Source: Dankookia rubra | GTDB taxonomy: Bacteria > Pseudomonadota > Alphaproteobacteria > Acetobacterales > Acetobacteraceae | Direction of reading: 5' to 3' | Assembly (NCBI RefSeq): GCF_004355005.1 | Contig: NZ_SMSJ01000001.1 | Span: forward strand, 124,001 to 188,000 | DNA length: 64,000 nucleotides | Shown here: positions 17,085 to 25,681 of the stretch, in pieces | Layout: each line of letters starts with the position of its first letter | Position numbering within the stretch: position 1 is the first letter of the stretch | Position numbers and translations under genes: made by a program | Notes under the pieces: generated by a model | What the model saw: the letters and a program-made list of their open reading frames with translations, nothing else | Told to the model about the DNA's origin: nothing | Database searches by the model: none

Positions 17085-18278
17085 TCAGGCGGCGTGCAGG
17101 GTCAGCGGCAGGCTGGCCAGGCCGCGCAGCGTGTTGTTGTAGCGGCGCACCGGCGTGCCGGCGATCTCGATTCCGCGCACCCGGCGGGCGAGCGCCGCCA
17201 GCAGCACCTCCCCCTCCAGCCGCGCCAGCAACTGCCCGACGCACATATGGATGCCGGCGCCGAAGCCGACATGGCCAGAGGTGCGGCGGGCTATGTCGTA
17301 GGCGTCCGGCCGGTCCCAGCGGCGCGGGTCGCGGTTGGCGGCGGCAAGGAACATCAGCACCTTCTCGCCCTCCCCCAGCGGCACGCCGCCGAGTTCCGTC
17401 GGACGCGAGGTGGTGCGGAAGAAGGTCTGCACCGGGCTCTCGAAGCGGATCGCCTCCTCGAAGGCCGCGCGGGCCAGCGACGGGTCGGCGTGCAGCCTGG
17501 CGTATTCGCCGGGGAAGCGGGCCAAGCACCAGAGCGCGGCGCCGATGCCGTTGATGGTGGTGTCCAGCCCGGCCGAGAACAGCGACCGCACCAGCACCGG
17601 CGCCTCCTCGGGCGTCAGCTCCCCGGTGTCGGCCGCCGCGTGGATCGCCGCGCCGAAGCTGCCGGGCGCCAGGTTCTCCCGCCGGCACTGCTCCATCACC
17701 CAGGCGAGGTGCGGGGCGACCCCGGCCAGGGCCTGCCGGCGCAGGTCGTTGTCCGGGCCGAAGGCGTTGAAGGTGACCGCGGCGAAGGGCAGCAGGTGTT
17801 CCCTGCCGTCCGGCCGGACACCCAGCGCATCGGGGAAGACCGAGAGCGGGAAGGCCTCGGCCAGGTCGGGAATGGCGTCGAAGGTCCCGCGGTCCAGCAG
17901 TTCCGCGACCTTCCGCTCGGCCGCGGCGGCGAAATCCTCCCGCAGCCCCTTCATGGCGGCGGGCGAGAGCACGCGGCCGAGCACGGCGCGGGCGCGGGTA
18001 TGCTCCGGCGGGTCGCGTTCCAGCACGAGGCTGGGGGAGCGCCAGGGCGTTTCCCTGGCGAAGTCCTGCAGCCCGACACCGCGGGAAGAGACGTAGGTCG
18101 GCCAGTCATTGAAGACCGCCGTGACCTCCTGCCACCGCGCCACGCCCCAGCAGCCGAGGTGCCGCAGCCGCACCACCGGACCGGCCTCGCGCAGCCGCGC
18201 ATGCTCGGGGAAGGGGTCGTCGAAGAAGGCGATCGAGAAAGGGTCGAGGTCCGAGGCGGGCGCTTCGGTCGTGCTCAT
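17085..18278 (-). CDS. Cytochrome P450 (bacterial class I, possibly CYP199-like)
   Basis: 397 residues, normal for a soluble bacterial P450. The I-helix oxygen-activation motif is FSAGLDTTINGI, the ExxR motif EEAIRFE with a later PxR, and the heme loop FGAGIHMCVGQLLARLE with the cysteine near residue 345. It heads an operon with the 2Fe-2S ferredoxin and a solute-binding protein. CYP199 enzymes oxidise para-substituted benzoates; similarity to them is my impression from the I-helix and the partner, not a computed result. Substrate unknown. Expression is probably from the 139-bp region shared with the divergent hydrolase gene. Confidence 0.94.
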   Translation of the reverse strand: MSTTEAPASDLDPFSIAFFDDPFPEHARLREAGPVVRLRHLGCWGVARWQEVTAVFNDWPTYVSSRGVGLQDFARETPWRSPSLVLERDPPEHTRARAVLGRVLSPAAMKGLREDFAAAAERKVAELLDRGTFDAIPDLAEAFPLSVFPDALGVRPDGREHLLPFAAVTFNAFGPDNDLRRQALAGVAPHLAWVMEQCRRENLAPGSFGAAIHAAADTGELTPEEAPVLVRSLFSAGLDTTINGIGAALWCLARFPGEYARLHADPSLARAAFEEAIRFESPVQTFFRTTSRPTELGGVPLGEGEKVLMFLAAANRDPRRWDRPDAYDIARRTSGHVGFGAGIHMCVGQLLARLEGEVLLAALARRVRGIEIAGTPVRRYNNTLRGLASLPLTLHAA

Positions 18279-18417
18279 CGGTCAGCCTCCCCCGGCGGGT
18301 CCGGAGGCCGCGCCTCCGGCCAGATTCGCCCGGGTCGCCGGGGAAGGCAATCGGCAGCCGATTGACACCTGTATCGGCGGGCTGCTTGCGTTCCGGAAAA
18401 CCAGAGGGAAACGGCCG

Positions 18418-19230
18418 ATGGCAGACCAAACGGCGGATCATGTCGCCTGGCAGGAAAGCCTGCATCCCATTGCCGGGGTGCAGCTTCGCCTGCGCCGCGC
18501 CGGCAAGGGCCCGCCGTTGCTGATCCTGCACCACGATACCGGCACGCTGGACCAGCTGCCAGCCTATGCCGCCCTCGCCCGGCATTTCGAGCTGCTGCTG
18601 CCGGAGCATCCCGGCTACGGCCAGTCGGAGCGCCCGGCCTGGATGCGCTCGGTGCGCGACCTGGCGATAACCTATCGCTGGCTGCTGGCGGAGCTTGGCC
18701 TGTCGCGCGCGGCGTTGCTGGGCCTCGGCTTCGGCGGCTGGATCGCCGCCGAGATGGCGGGCATGGCGCCGGAGGACCCGGCGCAGGTGATGCTGGTCGG
18801 GCCGATGGGGATCAAGCCGCCCGCAGGGGAGACAGGGGGCGACATCCTCGACCAGGCCCTGGTCAGCCATATCGACTATGCCCGAGCCGGCTTCCATGAC
18901 CAGGCGGCCTTCGATGCGCTGTACGGCGCCGAGCCCAGCACCGACCAGCTGGTCGAATGGGACCTCTGCCGGGAGATGAACTTCCGCATCGCCTGGAAGC
19001 CCTACATGCACAGCCTGACCCTGCAACACCTGCTGGGCGGCGTGCGCTCGCCGACGCTGATCGCCTGGGGCGCCGAGGACCGCGTGGTGCCATCGAGCAC
19101 CGCGGAACGCTGGCGGCAGGCCATGCCGAAGGCGCGCATCGAGTTGGTCGCGGGCTGCGGCCACTGCGTCGAAATGGAGAAGCCGGCGGAGCTGGTCCGC
19201 CTCGTCACCACCTTCGCCCAACGCGGCTGA
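18418..19230 (+). CDS. Alpha/beta-fold hydrolase
   Basis: 270 residues from the ATG at 18418, with GAGGGAAA as SD. The oxyanion region is LILHHDTGTLDQ. The nucleophile elbow reads LGLGFGGWIAAE: glycine stands where Ser is usual (G-F-G-G), so the canonical Ser nucleophile is not evident. The acid WGAEDRVV and the base GCGHCVEME are present. It may therefore be a non-hydrolytic or unusual family member. It lies 14 nt upstream of the luciferase-like monooxygenase gene, and this hydrolase/monooxygenase pairing suggests one catabolic step after the other. Confidence 0.85.
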   Translation: MADQTADHVAWQESLHPIAGVQLRLRRAGKGPPLLILHHDTGTLDQLPAYAALARHFELLLPEHPGYGQSERPAWMRSVRDLAITYRWLLAELGLSRAALLGLGFGGWIAAEMAGMAPEDPAQVMLVGPMGIKPPAGETGGDILDQALVSHIDYARAGFHDQAAFDALYGAEPSTDQLVEWDLCREMNFRIAWKPYMHSLTLQHLLGGVRSPTLIAWGAEDRVVPSSTAERWRQAMPKARIELVAGCGHCVEMEKPAELVRLVTTFAQRG

Positions 19231-19244
19231 GCCGGAGCGACGCC

Positions 19245-20486
19245 ATGCACATCATGTACTTCACCGAGCAGCCGATGTCCGCCTACCCCGCCGACAAGGG
19301 GCTCGAATTCGGCGCCACGGCGCTGATGTTCCCGAACACCCATTTCGACCCGGTGGCGGGGTCGCGCCTCTACAACGAGTTCATCGAGCAGTACAAGCTG
19401 GCCGAGGCGGTCGGCTTCGACGGCATCATGCTGAACGAGCACCACAACGCGCCCTTCTGCATGCAGGCCAAGGCGAATGTCTTCGCCAGCATCCTGGCCG
19501 CCATCACCGAGCGGGTGAAGATCGTCATCCTCGGCAACCCGCTGCCCCTGTCCGAGAACCCCGTCCGCATCGCCGAGGAGCTGGCGATGATCGACATGAT
19601 CTCGAAGGGCCGCCTCGTCTCCGGCTTCGTCCGCGGCGGCGGGCAGGAGCAATTGGCGACCGGGGTGAACCCCGCCTACAACCGCGAGCGGTTCGAGGAG
19701 GCGCACGACCTCATCGTCAAGACCTGGACCCTGCCCGGCCCCTTCCGCTTCGAGGGCAATCACTACCACAACCGCGTGGTGAACCCCTGGGCGGTGCCGC
19801 TGCAGAAGCCGCATCCACGCATCTGGATCCCGGGCGTCATCAGCAAGGAAACGGTGATCTGGGCGGCGCGGCACCGCTACCCCTACATCGCGCTGAACAC
19901 GACGGTCGAGCAGACCAACAATATCTGGAAGCTCTACGACAGCGTCGCCGAGGAAGTCGGCTTCAAGGGCGGGCCGGAATACCACGGCTACCTCAAGCAG
20001 GTGCATGTCGCCGAGACCGACGAGCGGGCGATCGAGAATGCTCGGCAATTCACCTGGATGCAGGGCGAGTTCACCGGCCTCGCCCACCCCGTCTGGTCGA
20101 CGCCCTCCGGCTATTCCTCGCCCGAGAACCGCCGCGGCTTCGTCGAATTCTCGACCGGCCGCGGCACCAGCCCGCGCCGCCGGCCGAGCTTCGAGGAGCA
20201 GATCCAGAACAACATGATCATCGCCGGCAAGCCGGAGACGGTGATTGCCAAGCTGCGCCAGGTGATGGAACAGACAAGGCCGGGCATCATGTCGCTCTGG
20301 GCCAATGATGGGTTCATGTCCCAGCAGGACAGCCTGACCTGCATCCGGCTGATGGGCCAGGAAGTGCTGCCGGCGCTGCGCGAGACGGCGAAGGCGCTCG
20401 ACCTCAACAGCCCCTTCGAGGCGGAGACGCCGGTCAGCCTGCAGTTCAGCACCGACCTGCAGCCGCGGGCAGCGGCGGCCGAATAG
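19245..20486 (+). CDS. LLM-class flavin-dependent monooxygenase (bacterial luciferase-like)
   Basis: 413 residues from the ATG at 19245, with an SD-like GGAG 10 nt upstream. Luciferase-fold marks are KLAEAVGFDGIMLNEHHN, VKIVILGNPLPLSENPVRIAEELAMIDMISKGRLVSGFVRGGGQE and AGKPETVIAKLRQVME. Such enzymes use FMNH2 and O2 to oxygenate small organic compounds. Encoded just after an alpha/beta-hydrolase and divergent from a P450/ferredoxin pair, it resembles the enzyme set of terpene (camphor-like) breakdown, in which type II Baeyer-Villiger oxygenases belong to this family. That pathway link is inference; no substrate can be read from the sequence. Confidence 0.9.
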   Translation: MHIMYFTEQPMSAYPADKGLEFGATALMFPNTHFDPVAGSRLYNEFIEQYKLAEAVGFDGIMLNEHHNAPFCMQAKANVFASILAAITERVKIVILGNPLPLSENPVRIAEELAMIDMISKGRLVSGFVRGGGQEQLATGVNPAYNRERFEEAHDLIVKTWTLPGPFRFEGNHYHNRVVNPWAVPLQKPHPRIWIPGVISKETVIWAARHRYPYIALNTTVEQTNNIWKLYDSVAEEVGFKGGPEYHGYLKQVHVAETDERAIENARQFTWMQGEFTGLAHPVWSTPSGYSSPENRRGFVEFSTGRGTSPRRRPSFEEQIQNNMIIAGKPETVIAKLRQVMEQTRPGIMSLWANDGFMSQQDSLTCIRLMGQEVLPALRETAKALDLNSPFEAETPVSLQFSTDLQPRAAAAE

Positions 20487-20500
20487 CCGGTGGGCGGCCG

Positions 20501-21847
20501 CTACCCCTCCGCCTCGGCATAGGGGTTGCTGGTGCCGCGCAGGTTCAGCCGCACCGGCACGCCGGGCATGTCGAAGGCCTCGCGGAAGCCGTTCATCAGG
20601 TAGCGCCGGTAGTCCTCCGGCAGCTGCTCCGCCCGCGTGCCAAAGACGGCGACCGTCGGCGGGCGGGCCTTCGGCATGGTGGCGTAGCGCAGTTTGATCC
20701 GCCGGCCCTCGGCCAGTGGTGGCGGATGCTTGGCGATCATCGCCTCGAACCAGCGGTTCAGCTCCCCGGTCGGGATTCGGCGATTCCACAGTGCATAGGC
20801 TTGCCGCACCGCCGGCATCAGCTTGTCGACGCCGCGCCCGGTCTGGGCCGACAGCGCCACCACGGTGATGCCGCGCAGCTGCGCCAGGCTGGCCATCAGC
20901 ACGTCGTCCAGCTTGCGCCGCGCCGCTATCCGGTCCTCGACCGCGTCCCATTTATTGAACGCGAGGACGATGCCCCTGCCCTCCCGCTCGGCCAGCCGGG
21001 CGAGGCGCAGGTCCTGCTCGTCCATCCCCAGCAGCGCATCCACCACCAGGATCGCCACCTCGCACTCCTTCAACGCGGCGATCGAGGCGGCGGTCGACAT
21101 CTTCTCGAGCGCCTTCTCGATCCGCGCCTTCTTGCGCAGGCCGGCGGTGTCCACCAGCCGGACCTTGCCTCCGCTGGGGTCGGTCCACTCGACCGAGACG
21201 GAATCGCGCGTCAACCCGGGCTCCGGCCCGGTGATCATCCGCTCCTCGCCCAGCAGGGCGTTCAGCAGGGTGGATTTGCCCGCATTCGGCCGGCCGATGA
21301 TGGCGAGGCGGAGCGGCCGGTCCGGGTCCTCCCGCTCATCCTCCTCCGGCTCTTCCGGCAGGTTCTCGCGAATCGCGTCATGCAGTTCGCCGATGCCGTC
21401 GCCATGCTCGGCGGATACCGCGATGGGATCGCCGAGGCCGAGCTCATAGGCCTCCATGGCGGCATAACCGCCTTGCCTCCCCTCGGTCTTGTTCGCCACC
21501 AGCACCACCGGCACGGTCTGCCGCCGCAGCCATTCGCCGAAGGCGCGGTCGGAGGGAGTGAGCCCTGCCCTGGCATCGACCACGAAGACCACCAGGTCGC
21601 TCTCGCGCACCGCGGCCTCGGAGCTGGCGCGCATGCGGCCCTGAATGGTCTCGGGCGGCGCTTCCTCAAGCCCCGCCGTATCCAGGATGCGGACATCCCG
21701 GCCGCCGATCCGCGCTTCAGCTTCCTTGCGGTCGCGGGTGACGCCCGGCTGGTCGTCGACGATGGCGATCTTCCGCCCGACAAGCCGGTTGAACAGGGTG
21801 GACTTGCCGACATTCGGCCGGCCGATGACGGCGATGGTGGGGAGCAT
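20501..21847 (-). CDS. der: Ribosome-assembly GTPase Der (EngA)
   Basis: 448 residues from the ATG at 21847. Two tandem G domains are visible: G1 [10 protein letters not shown] near residue 9 with DTAGLEE and NKTE, and a second G1 [10 protein letters not shown] near 185 with DTAGLRKK and NKWD. A C-terminal KH-like domain follows ([16 protein letters not shown]...[20 protein letters not shown]). Der acts in 50S subunit assembly and is essential in most bacteria. The order yfgM-like, bamB, der on one strand is the conserved proteobacterial arrangement. The second domain has an acidic linker ([14 protein letters not shown]) before it. Confidence 0.97.
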   Translation of the reverse strand: MLPTIAVIGRPNVGKSTLFNRLVGRKIAIVDDQPGVTRDRKEAEARIGGRDVRILDTAGLEEAPPETIQGRMRASSEAAVRESDLVVFVVDARAGLTPSDRAFGEWLRRQTVPVVLVANKTEGRQGGYAAMEAYELGLGDPIAVSAEHGDGIGELHDAIRENLPEEPEEDEREDPDRPLRLAIIGRPNAGKSTLLNALLGEERMITGPEPGLTRDSVSVEWTDPSGGKVRLVDTAGLRKKARIEKALEKMSTAASIAALKECEVAILVVDALLGMDEQDLRLARLAEREGRGIVLAFNKWDAVEDRIAARRKLDDVLMASLAQLRGITVVALSAQTGRGVDKLMPAVRQAYALWNRRIPTGELNRWFEAMIAKHPPPLAEGRRIKLRYATMPKARPPTVAVFGTRAEQLPEDYRRYLMNGFREAFDMPGVPVRLNLRGTSNPYAEAEG

Positions 21848-21906
21848 GCGGCACCCGATAGCCCAAACCGTCGGCCAGGGCCATTGGAAGCAGGCTCGCC
21901 TGGGGA

Positions 21907-23259
21907 TCAGGTCCCCGGCGTGTTGCCGCGCATCGCCACCACGTCGCCACCGTCGGTCAACAGGTAGAGCATCCCGCCTGCCAGCGCCGGCGCCAGCGTC
22001 GTGCTGGCCGGCAGCTTGATTTCGCTGGCCTTCTCGCCGGTCAGCGGGTCGACCTCGACCATCCGGCCGAGGCTGTTGGCGACCAGCAGCCGGCCGCCAG
22101 CCAGCGTCGGCGGCCCCCAAATATAAGGGTCGCGGCGCTTCTCCGGGTTCTGGTAGCGGCCGAGCGGGGTGATCCAGCGGACCCGCCCGTCCTCCCGGCC
22201 GAGGCAGGCCAGGTCGCCGCCGGTGGTCACCAGGAAGATCCATTCCCCCGCCGCCCAGGGCGTCTCGCCCACCGCGACGTCGCGCTCCCAAAGTCGGCGG
22301 CCGGAGCGGAGGTCGATGGCGATCGCCAGCCCGCCCAGCCCCGCGGCGATGACCCGGTTGCGGTCGATCACCGGCATGGCTGTGATGGCGGCAATATCCG
22401 CCAGCCCGCCGCCGCGGGCGGAGGAAAGTGTCTCGCTCCAGATCAGCCTGCCGTCCTGGGTGCGCAGCGCGGCCAGTTCTCCGGACGCGAAACCGGCCAC
22501 CACCGTCTCGCCTTCGACCGCCGGCGCCGGCAGGCCGAGCACCATGGTGGTAGTCGGTTGGCCCCGATAGGTCCATTGCCGCGCGCCATCGGTGATGGAG
22601 AGCGACAACAGGTGATTTTCGGTGGTCAGTACAAAAATCCGCCCGCCGGCCACGGTCGGCGCGCCACGGGCCGGGGCCGGCAAAGGCGCCCGCCAGCCGA
22701 GCTTGCCGGTCGCGGCATCGAAGGCCATCGCCTCGGCCAGGCCGGTCACGACGTAGAGGATGCCCGCGTCGAAGGCCAAGCCGGCGCCGAGCGCACCGTC
22801 GCGTTCCTTCTTGGGTCGCGTGTCGAAGGACCAGCGCTCGCGCCCGGTCGCGGCATCCAGTGCGGTGACCTCGCCATAGGCATCGGCAGCGAAGACCAGC
22901 CCGTTGGCCACGAGCGGCGGCGAGACCAGGCGGCGACGGTAGCCCGCGCCGGTGCCGATCGAGGTGCTCCAGACCTGCCGCAGCCCGCTGCCGAGCGCCG
23001 GATGGCCGGCCGCATGGCTGGGCACCCCGCCGGCCTGCGGCCATTCCGCCACGGCCGTGGCCGGCGGCAGGGCCACCGGGCGGGTCTCGTTCGGGTCCAC
23101 GCCGAGCGCGCGGTCGGCGGTCAGGACAGGCTTGCGGTCGCCCTTGAGCGGGACCTTCCGCTCACCGAACCAATTGTCGAAGGTGTCGGTGATCGACTCG
23201 CAGCCGGCGAGCAGGCCGGCGCCGCCCAGGAGGGTGGCCCGACGGGTGAAGCGCCGCAT
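21907..23259 (-). CDS. bamB: Outer-membrane assembly lipoprotein BamB (PQQ-like beta-propeller)
   Basis: 450 residues from the ATG at 23259, chosen for its strong SD (GAGGAG 5 nt upstream); an ATG at 23274 that shares a base with the upstream stop is the alternative. The lipobox is GLLAGC with C20. The body is a series of PQQ-type propeller blades, each with a G-x-x-x-A-x-D-A-x-T-G-x-x-x-W pattern ([47 protein letters not shown]). It is a scaffold of the BAM complex that inserts beta-barrel proteins. It is located between the yfgM-like gene and der, as in other proteobacteria. Confidence 0.93.
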   Translation of the reverse strand: MRRFTRRATLLGGAGLLAGCESITDTFDNWFGERKVPLKGDRKPVLTADRALGVDPNETRPVALPPATAVAEWPQAGGVPSHAAGHPALGSGLRQVWSTSIGTGAGYRRRLVSPPLVANGLVFAADAYGEVTALDAATGRERWSFDTRPKKERDGALGAGLAFDAGILYVVTGLAEAMAFDAATGKLGWRAPLPAPARGAPTVAGGRIFVLTTENHLLSLSITDGARQWTYRGQPTTTMVLGLPAPAVEGETVVAGFASGELAALRTQDGRLIWSETLSSARGGGLADIAAITAMPVIDRNRVIAAGLGGLAIAIDLRSGRRLWERDVAVGETPWAAGEWIFLVTTGGDLACLGREDGRVRWITPLGRYQNPEKRRDPYIWGPPTLAGGRLLVANSLGRMVEVDPLTGEKASEIKLPASTTLAPALAGGMLYLLTDGGDVVAMRGNTPGT

Positions 23260-23273
23260 GGAATCTCCTCGCA

Positions 23274-23918
23274 TCAGCCGCCCAGGCCCGCCAGCAGCCG
23301 CCCGGCCCGGTCGCGCACGCCCTGCGGCGCCAGCGGATCGGTCGAGAGCGCCGTGAGGATCCGCTTCGCGGCATCGGTGTCGTTGCGCTTCATTGCGGCC
23401 AGCGCCCGGACTTCCTCTGCCGATGCCCGCCATGGCCCCTGCAGCAGCGGCGCCACCCGCGCCTCGACCGCCGCTGGATCGCCGGAATCGACGGAGTGCA
23501 GCCCCCAGAGCAGGTTTGCCAGGTCGCGGTAAAGCGGGTCGGTGCCGCTGTCGCGGGCGATTGCATCCCAGTCGGCGAGAGCGCCGGCCGTGTCGCCGGC
23601 TTCGGCCTTCAAGGCCGCGGCGCGCAGCCGGGAAAGCGTACGATAGCCGCCCGGGGCCTCGGCCGCCACGGCTTCGTAGCGGCTGGCGACGGATCTCAGG
23701 TCGGCATTCGGCTCGGTCGCGGCGCGCCCGGCGGCCAGGTAGGAATCCGCTGCCTTGCCGGCGCCCTGCGCCTCGTACCAGCGCCAGCCCTGCAGGCCGG
23801 CGACCCCGGCGACGACCAGCAGCGCGGCGCCGGTCAGCAGCCCGCCGTAACGCGCGAGCAGGCGTTTCATCCGCTCGGCGCGGAGGTCCTCCTCGACCTC
23901 GTCGAAGATATCGGGCAC
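23274..23918 (-). CDS. YfgM-like inner-membrane TPR protein
   Basis: 214 residues. A short cytoplasmic N-terminus (MPDIFDEVEEDLRAERMKRL, a typical family start) is followed by one transmembrane helix (about 28-45, LTGAALLVVAGVAGLQGW) and a periplasmic helical region of TPR-like repeats (ALKAEAGDTAGALADWDAIA, ALAAMKRNDTDAAKRILTAL). In E. coli, YfgM interacts with the SecYEG/PpiD machinery and periplasmic chaperones. It is first gene of the operon with bamB and der. Its stop overlaps a possible bamB ATG by one base. Confidence 0.9.
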   Translation of the reverse strand: MPDIFDEVEEDLRAERMKRLLARYGGLLTGAALLVVAGVAGLQGWRWYEAQGAGKAADSYLAAGRAATEPNADLRSVASRYEAVAAEAPGGYRTLSRLRAAALKAEAGDTAGALADWDAIARDSGTDPLYRDLANLLWGLHSVDSGDPAAVEARVAPLLQGPWRASAEEVRALAAMKRNDTDAAKRILTALSTDPLAPQGVRDRAGRLLAGLGG

Positions 23919-23936
23919 GCGGTGATCCTTGCGGCA

Positions 23937-24008
23937 GGGCCGCGCTGCATCGTGGTGGCGAAGCCTCGCTGCAGACCGGCAACGGGGCCGCGCTGCATAG
24001 CAGTCCCT
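23937..24008. repeat. Three 24-bp-phased imperfect repeats upstream of the yfgM-bamB-der operon
   Basis: The 14-mer GGGCCGCGCTGCAT occurs at 23937-23950 and again at 23985-23998; a diverged copy AAGCCTCGCTGCAG sits exactly between, at 23961-23974. The period is 24 bp, in the 128-bp gap between the yfgM-like gene and the divergent lipoprotein gene. Copies spaced by just over two helical turns would lie on about the same DNA face, so regulatory binding is possible but unproven. Confidence 0.55.
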
Positions 24009-24046
24009 TGGCGGGGCGTTAAGCCCGCAGCGCCCAGGATGGGCGG

Positions 24047-24445
24047 ATGCCCTCCCGCTGCCTTTCCCGCCCCGGGCCCCTGCTGGGCCTTTGCCTCTTG
24101 CCGGCCCTCCTGTTGGGCTGCGATGCCTCGGTGACCGGCGGGCTGGCCGCAGCCAATCTCGGGAGCGTCATGGTGATCGGGCGCACCGTGCCGGATGCCG
24201 TGGTCTCGGCGATTTCTGGGCGGGACTGCTCCGCCGTGCGGCTGGACCAGGGGCAAGCCTATTGCCGGGTGCCGGAGCCGCCGCCGACCCCGCCGGCCTA
24301 CTGCACCCGCTCGCTCGGGCGAGTGGATTGCTGGCGCGCACCACCTCTCGCCTTGCCGTTGCCCGTTGGCGTCGCCGATGGCCGCGCGGCGCTGACCGCC
24401 GAGCAGGAGGCGCACCGGACGCGGCGCTGGCCCGGGCTGTGGTGA
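24047..24445 (+). CDS. Small putative lipoprotein, unknown function
   Basis: 132 residues. A signal with hydrophobic core LLGLCLLPALLLGC and lipobox cysteine C25 predicts an envelope lipoprotein. The mature part contains a hydrophobic stretch (GLAAANLGSVMVIGRTVPDAVVSAI), then cysteines at ISGRDCSAV, QAYCRV, PPAYCTRS and VDCWRAP that could form two disulfides. The segment PEPPPTPP is a proline linker. I do not recognise the family. It is separated from the next gene by about 110 nt and has a weak SD (AGGATGGGCGG) ahead of its start. Confidence 0.75.
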   Translation: MPSRCLSRPGPLLGLCLLPALLLGCDASVTGGLAAANLGSVMVIGRTVPDAVVSAISGRDCSAVRLDQGQAYCRVPEPPPTPPAYCTRSLGRVDCWRAPPLALPLPVGVADGRAALTAEQEAHRTRRWPGLW

Positions 24446-24555
24446 TGTCATCCGCCGCCGGTGCAGCACCGCGTCGCAGCATGTTTTCCGGTTTGCGCGG
24501 CTGTGCCTTTCGCGCGAGGCTTGCTGCAAACGAAGATCCGAGGGGGAAACATCCG

Positions 24556-25641
24556 ATGACGTCACGCAGGGGATTCCTGGGCGCTGCGGCCGCGACCGGC
24601 GTCGCCTTTTGCAGCTGCGGGCTGCTCGAGTCCGCGCATGCCGCGGGCGCCACCAGGCGCCAGGCCGTCGCCGTGAACGGCAAGAAGGTCAAGACCATCG
24701 ACGTGCACGCGCATTGCGTCTTCCTCGACGTCCTGCCACTGATCGACAACAACCGCTCGATCCTGGTGAACACCGTGCGCGGCGGGACCGAGGCGCCGAT
24801 CGACGTCGCTACCCGCTTCGCCGCCATGGACGCCCAGAAGGTGGACATGGAAGTCCTCTCGGTGAACCCGTTCTGGTACGGGCGCGAGCGCGACGTCGCC
24901 GCGCAGATCGTCAAGATCAACAACACCAAGATGGCCGAGCTTTGTGCCGCCCATCCCGATCGCTTTGCCGGCTTCTGCTCGCTGACCCTGCAGGACCCGC
25001 AGCTCGCGGTGCAGGAACTCGAGACGGCGGTGAAGCAACAAGGGCTGAAGGGTGCGGCGGTCGGCACCAACTTCAACGGCACGCCCTTTGCCGACCCGCG
25101 CTTCCACCCGGTCTGGGCCAAGGCCGAGGAGCTGGGGGCGGCGCTGTTCTTCCACCCGCAAGGCGTGCCTGAACTCAGCAAGCAGCTCGCCGGCAATGGC
25201 TGGCTCACCAATGCTGTGGCCTATCCGACCGAGACCACCATCACCCTCTCGAAGCTGATCTTCGAAGGCACGCTCGACAGATTCCCCAACCTGAAGATCA
25301 TCAGTGCGCATGGCGGCGGCTGGCTGCCGCACTATGCCGACCGGCAGGACCATGCCTGCCTAGTCAATCCGGGCGGCTGCGACCCGAACATCAAGCTGAA
25401 GAAGAAGCCGTCCGACTACCTGAAGCAGATGTACTTCGACAGCCTGGTCTTCACCCCGGAGGCGCTGCGCCACCTGACGGCAGTGGTGGGGGCCAGCCAG
25501 GTCATGCTGGGCAGCGACTACCCCTACCCGTGGGAGCTGAACCCGGTCGACCACATCTTCGCCACCAAGACGCTGAGCGATGAGCAGAAGCTCGACATAC
25601 TCGGCCGGACGGCGGCAAAGGTGCTGAAGATCAAGGCCTGA
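24556..25641 (+). CDS. Amidohydrolase family protein (ACMSD-like metal-dependent hydrolase/decarboxylase), Tat-exported
   Basis: 361 residues from the ATG at 24556, with SD AGGGGG. The N-terminus is a Tat signal (MTSRRGFLGAAAATGVAF...). Metal-ligand motifs of the amidohydrolase-2 group follow: DVHAHC after the first strand, FHPQG (His, about residue 200), ISAHGGG (His) and MLGSDYPYP (Asp near the end). Relatives include aminocarboxymuconate-semialdehyde decarboxylase and gamma-resorcylate decarboxylase; export to the periplasm is less usual for those enzymes. It probably acts on an aromatic or muconate-type acid, but the substrate is not readable. The neighbouring MpaB-type oxygenase follows after 40 nt. 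Confidence 0.88.
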   Translation: MTSRRGFLGAAAATGVAFCSCGLLESAHAAGATRRQAVAVNGKKVKTIDVHAHCVFLDVLPLIDNNRSILVNTVRGGTEAPIDVATRFAAMDAQKVDMEVLSVNPFWYGRERDVAAQIVKINNTKMAELCAAHPDRFAGFCSLTLQDPQLAVQELETAVKQQGLKGAAVGTNFNGTPFADPRFHPVWAKAEELGAALFFHPQGVPELSKQLAGNGWLTNAVAYPTETTITLSKLIFEGTLDRFPNLKIISAHGGGWLPHYADRQDHACLVNPGGCDPNIKLKKKPSDYLKQMYFDSLVFTPEALRHLTAVVGASQVMLGSDYPYPWELNPVDHIFATKTLSDEQKLDILGRTAAKVLKIKA

Positions 25642-25681
25642 TCCGGCCCCGCGCCGGCCTGGCCGTCGCGTCGACCTGACG

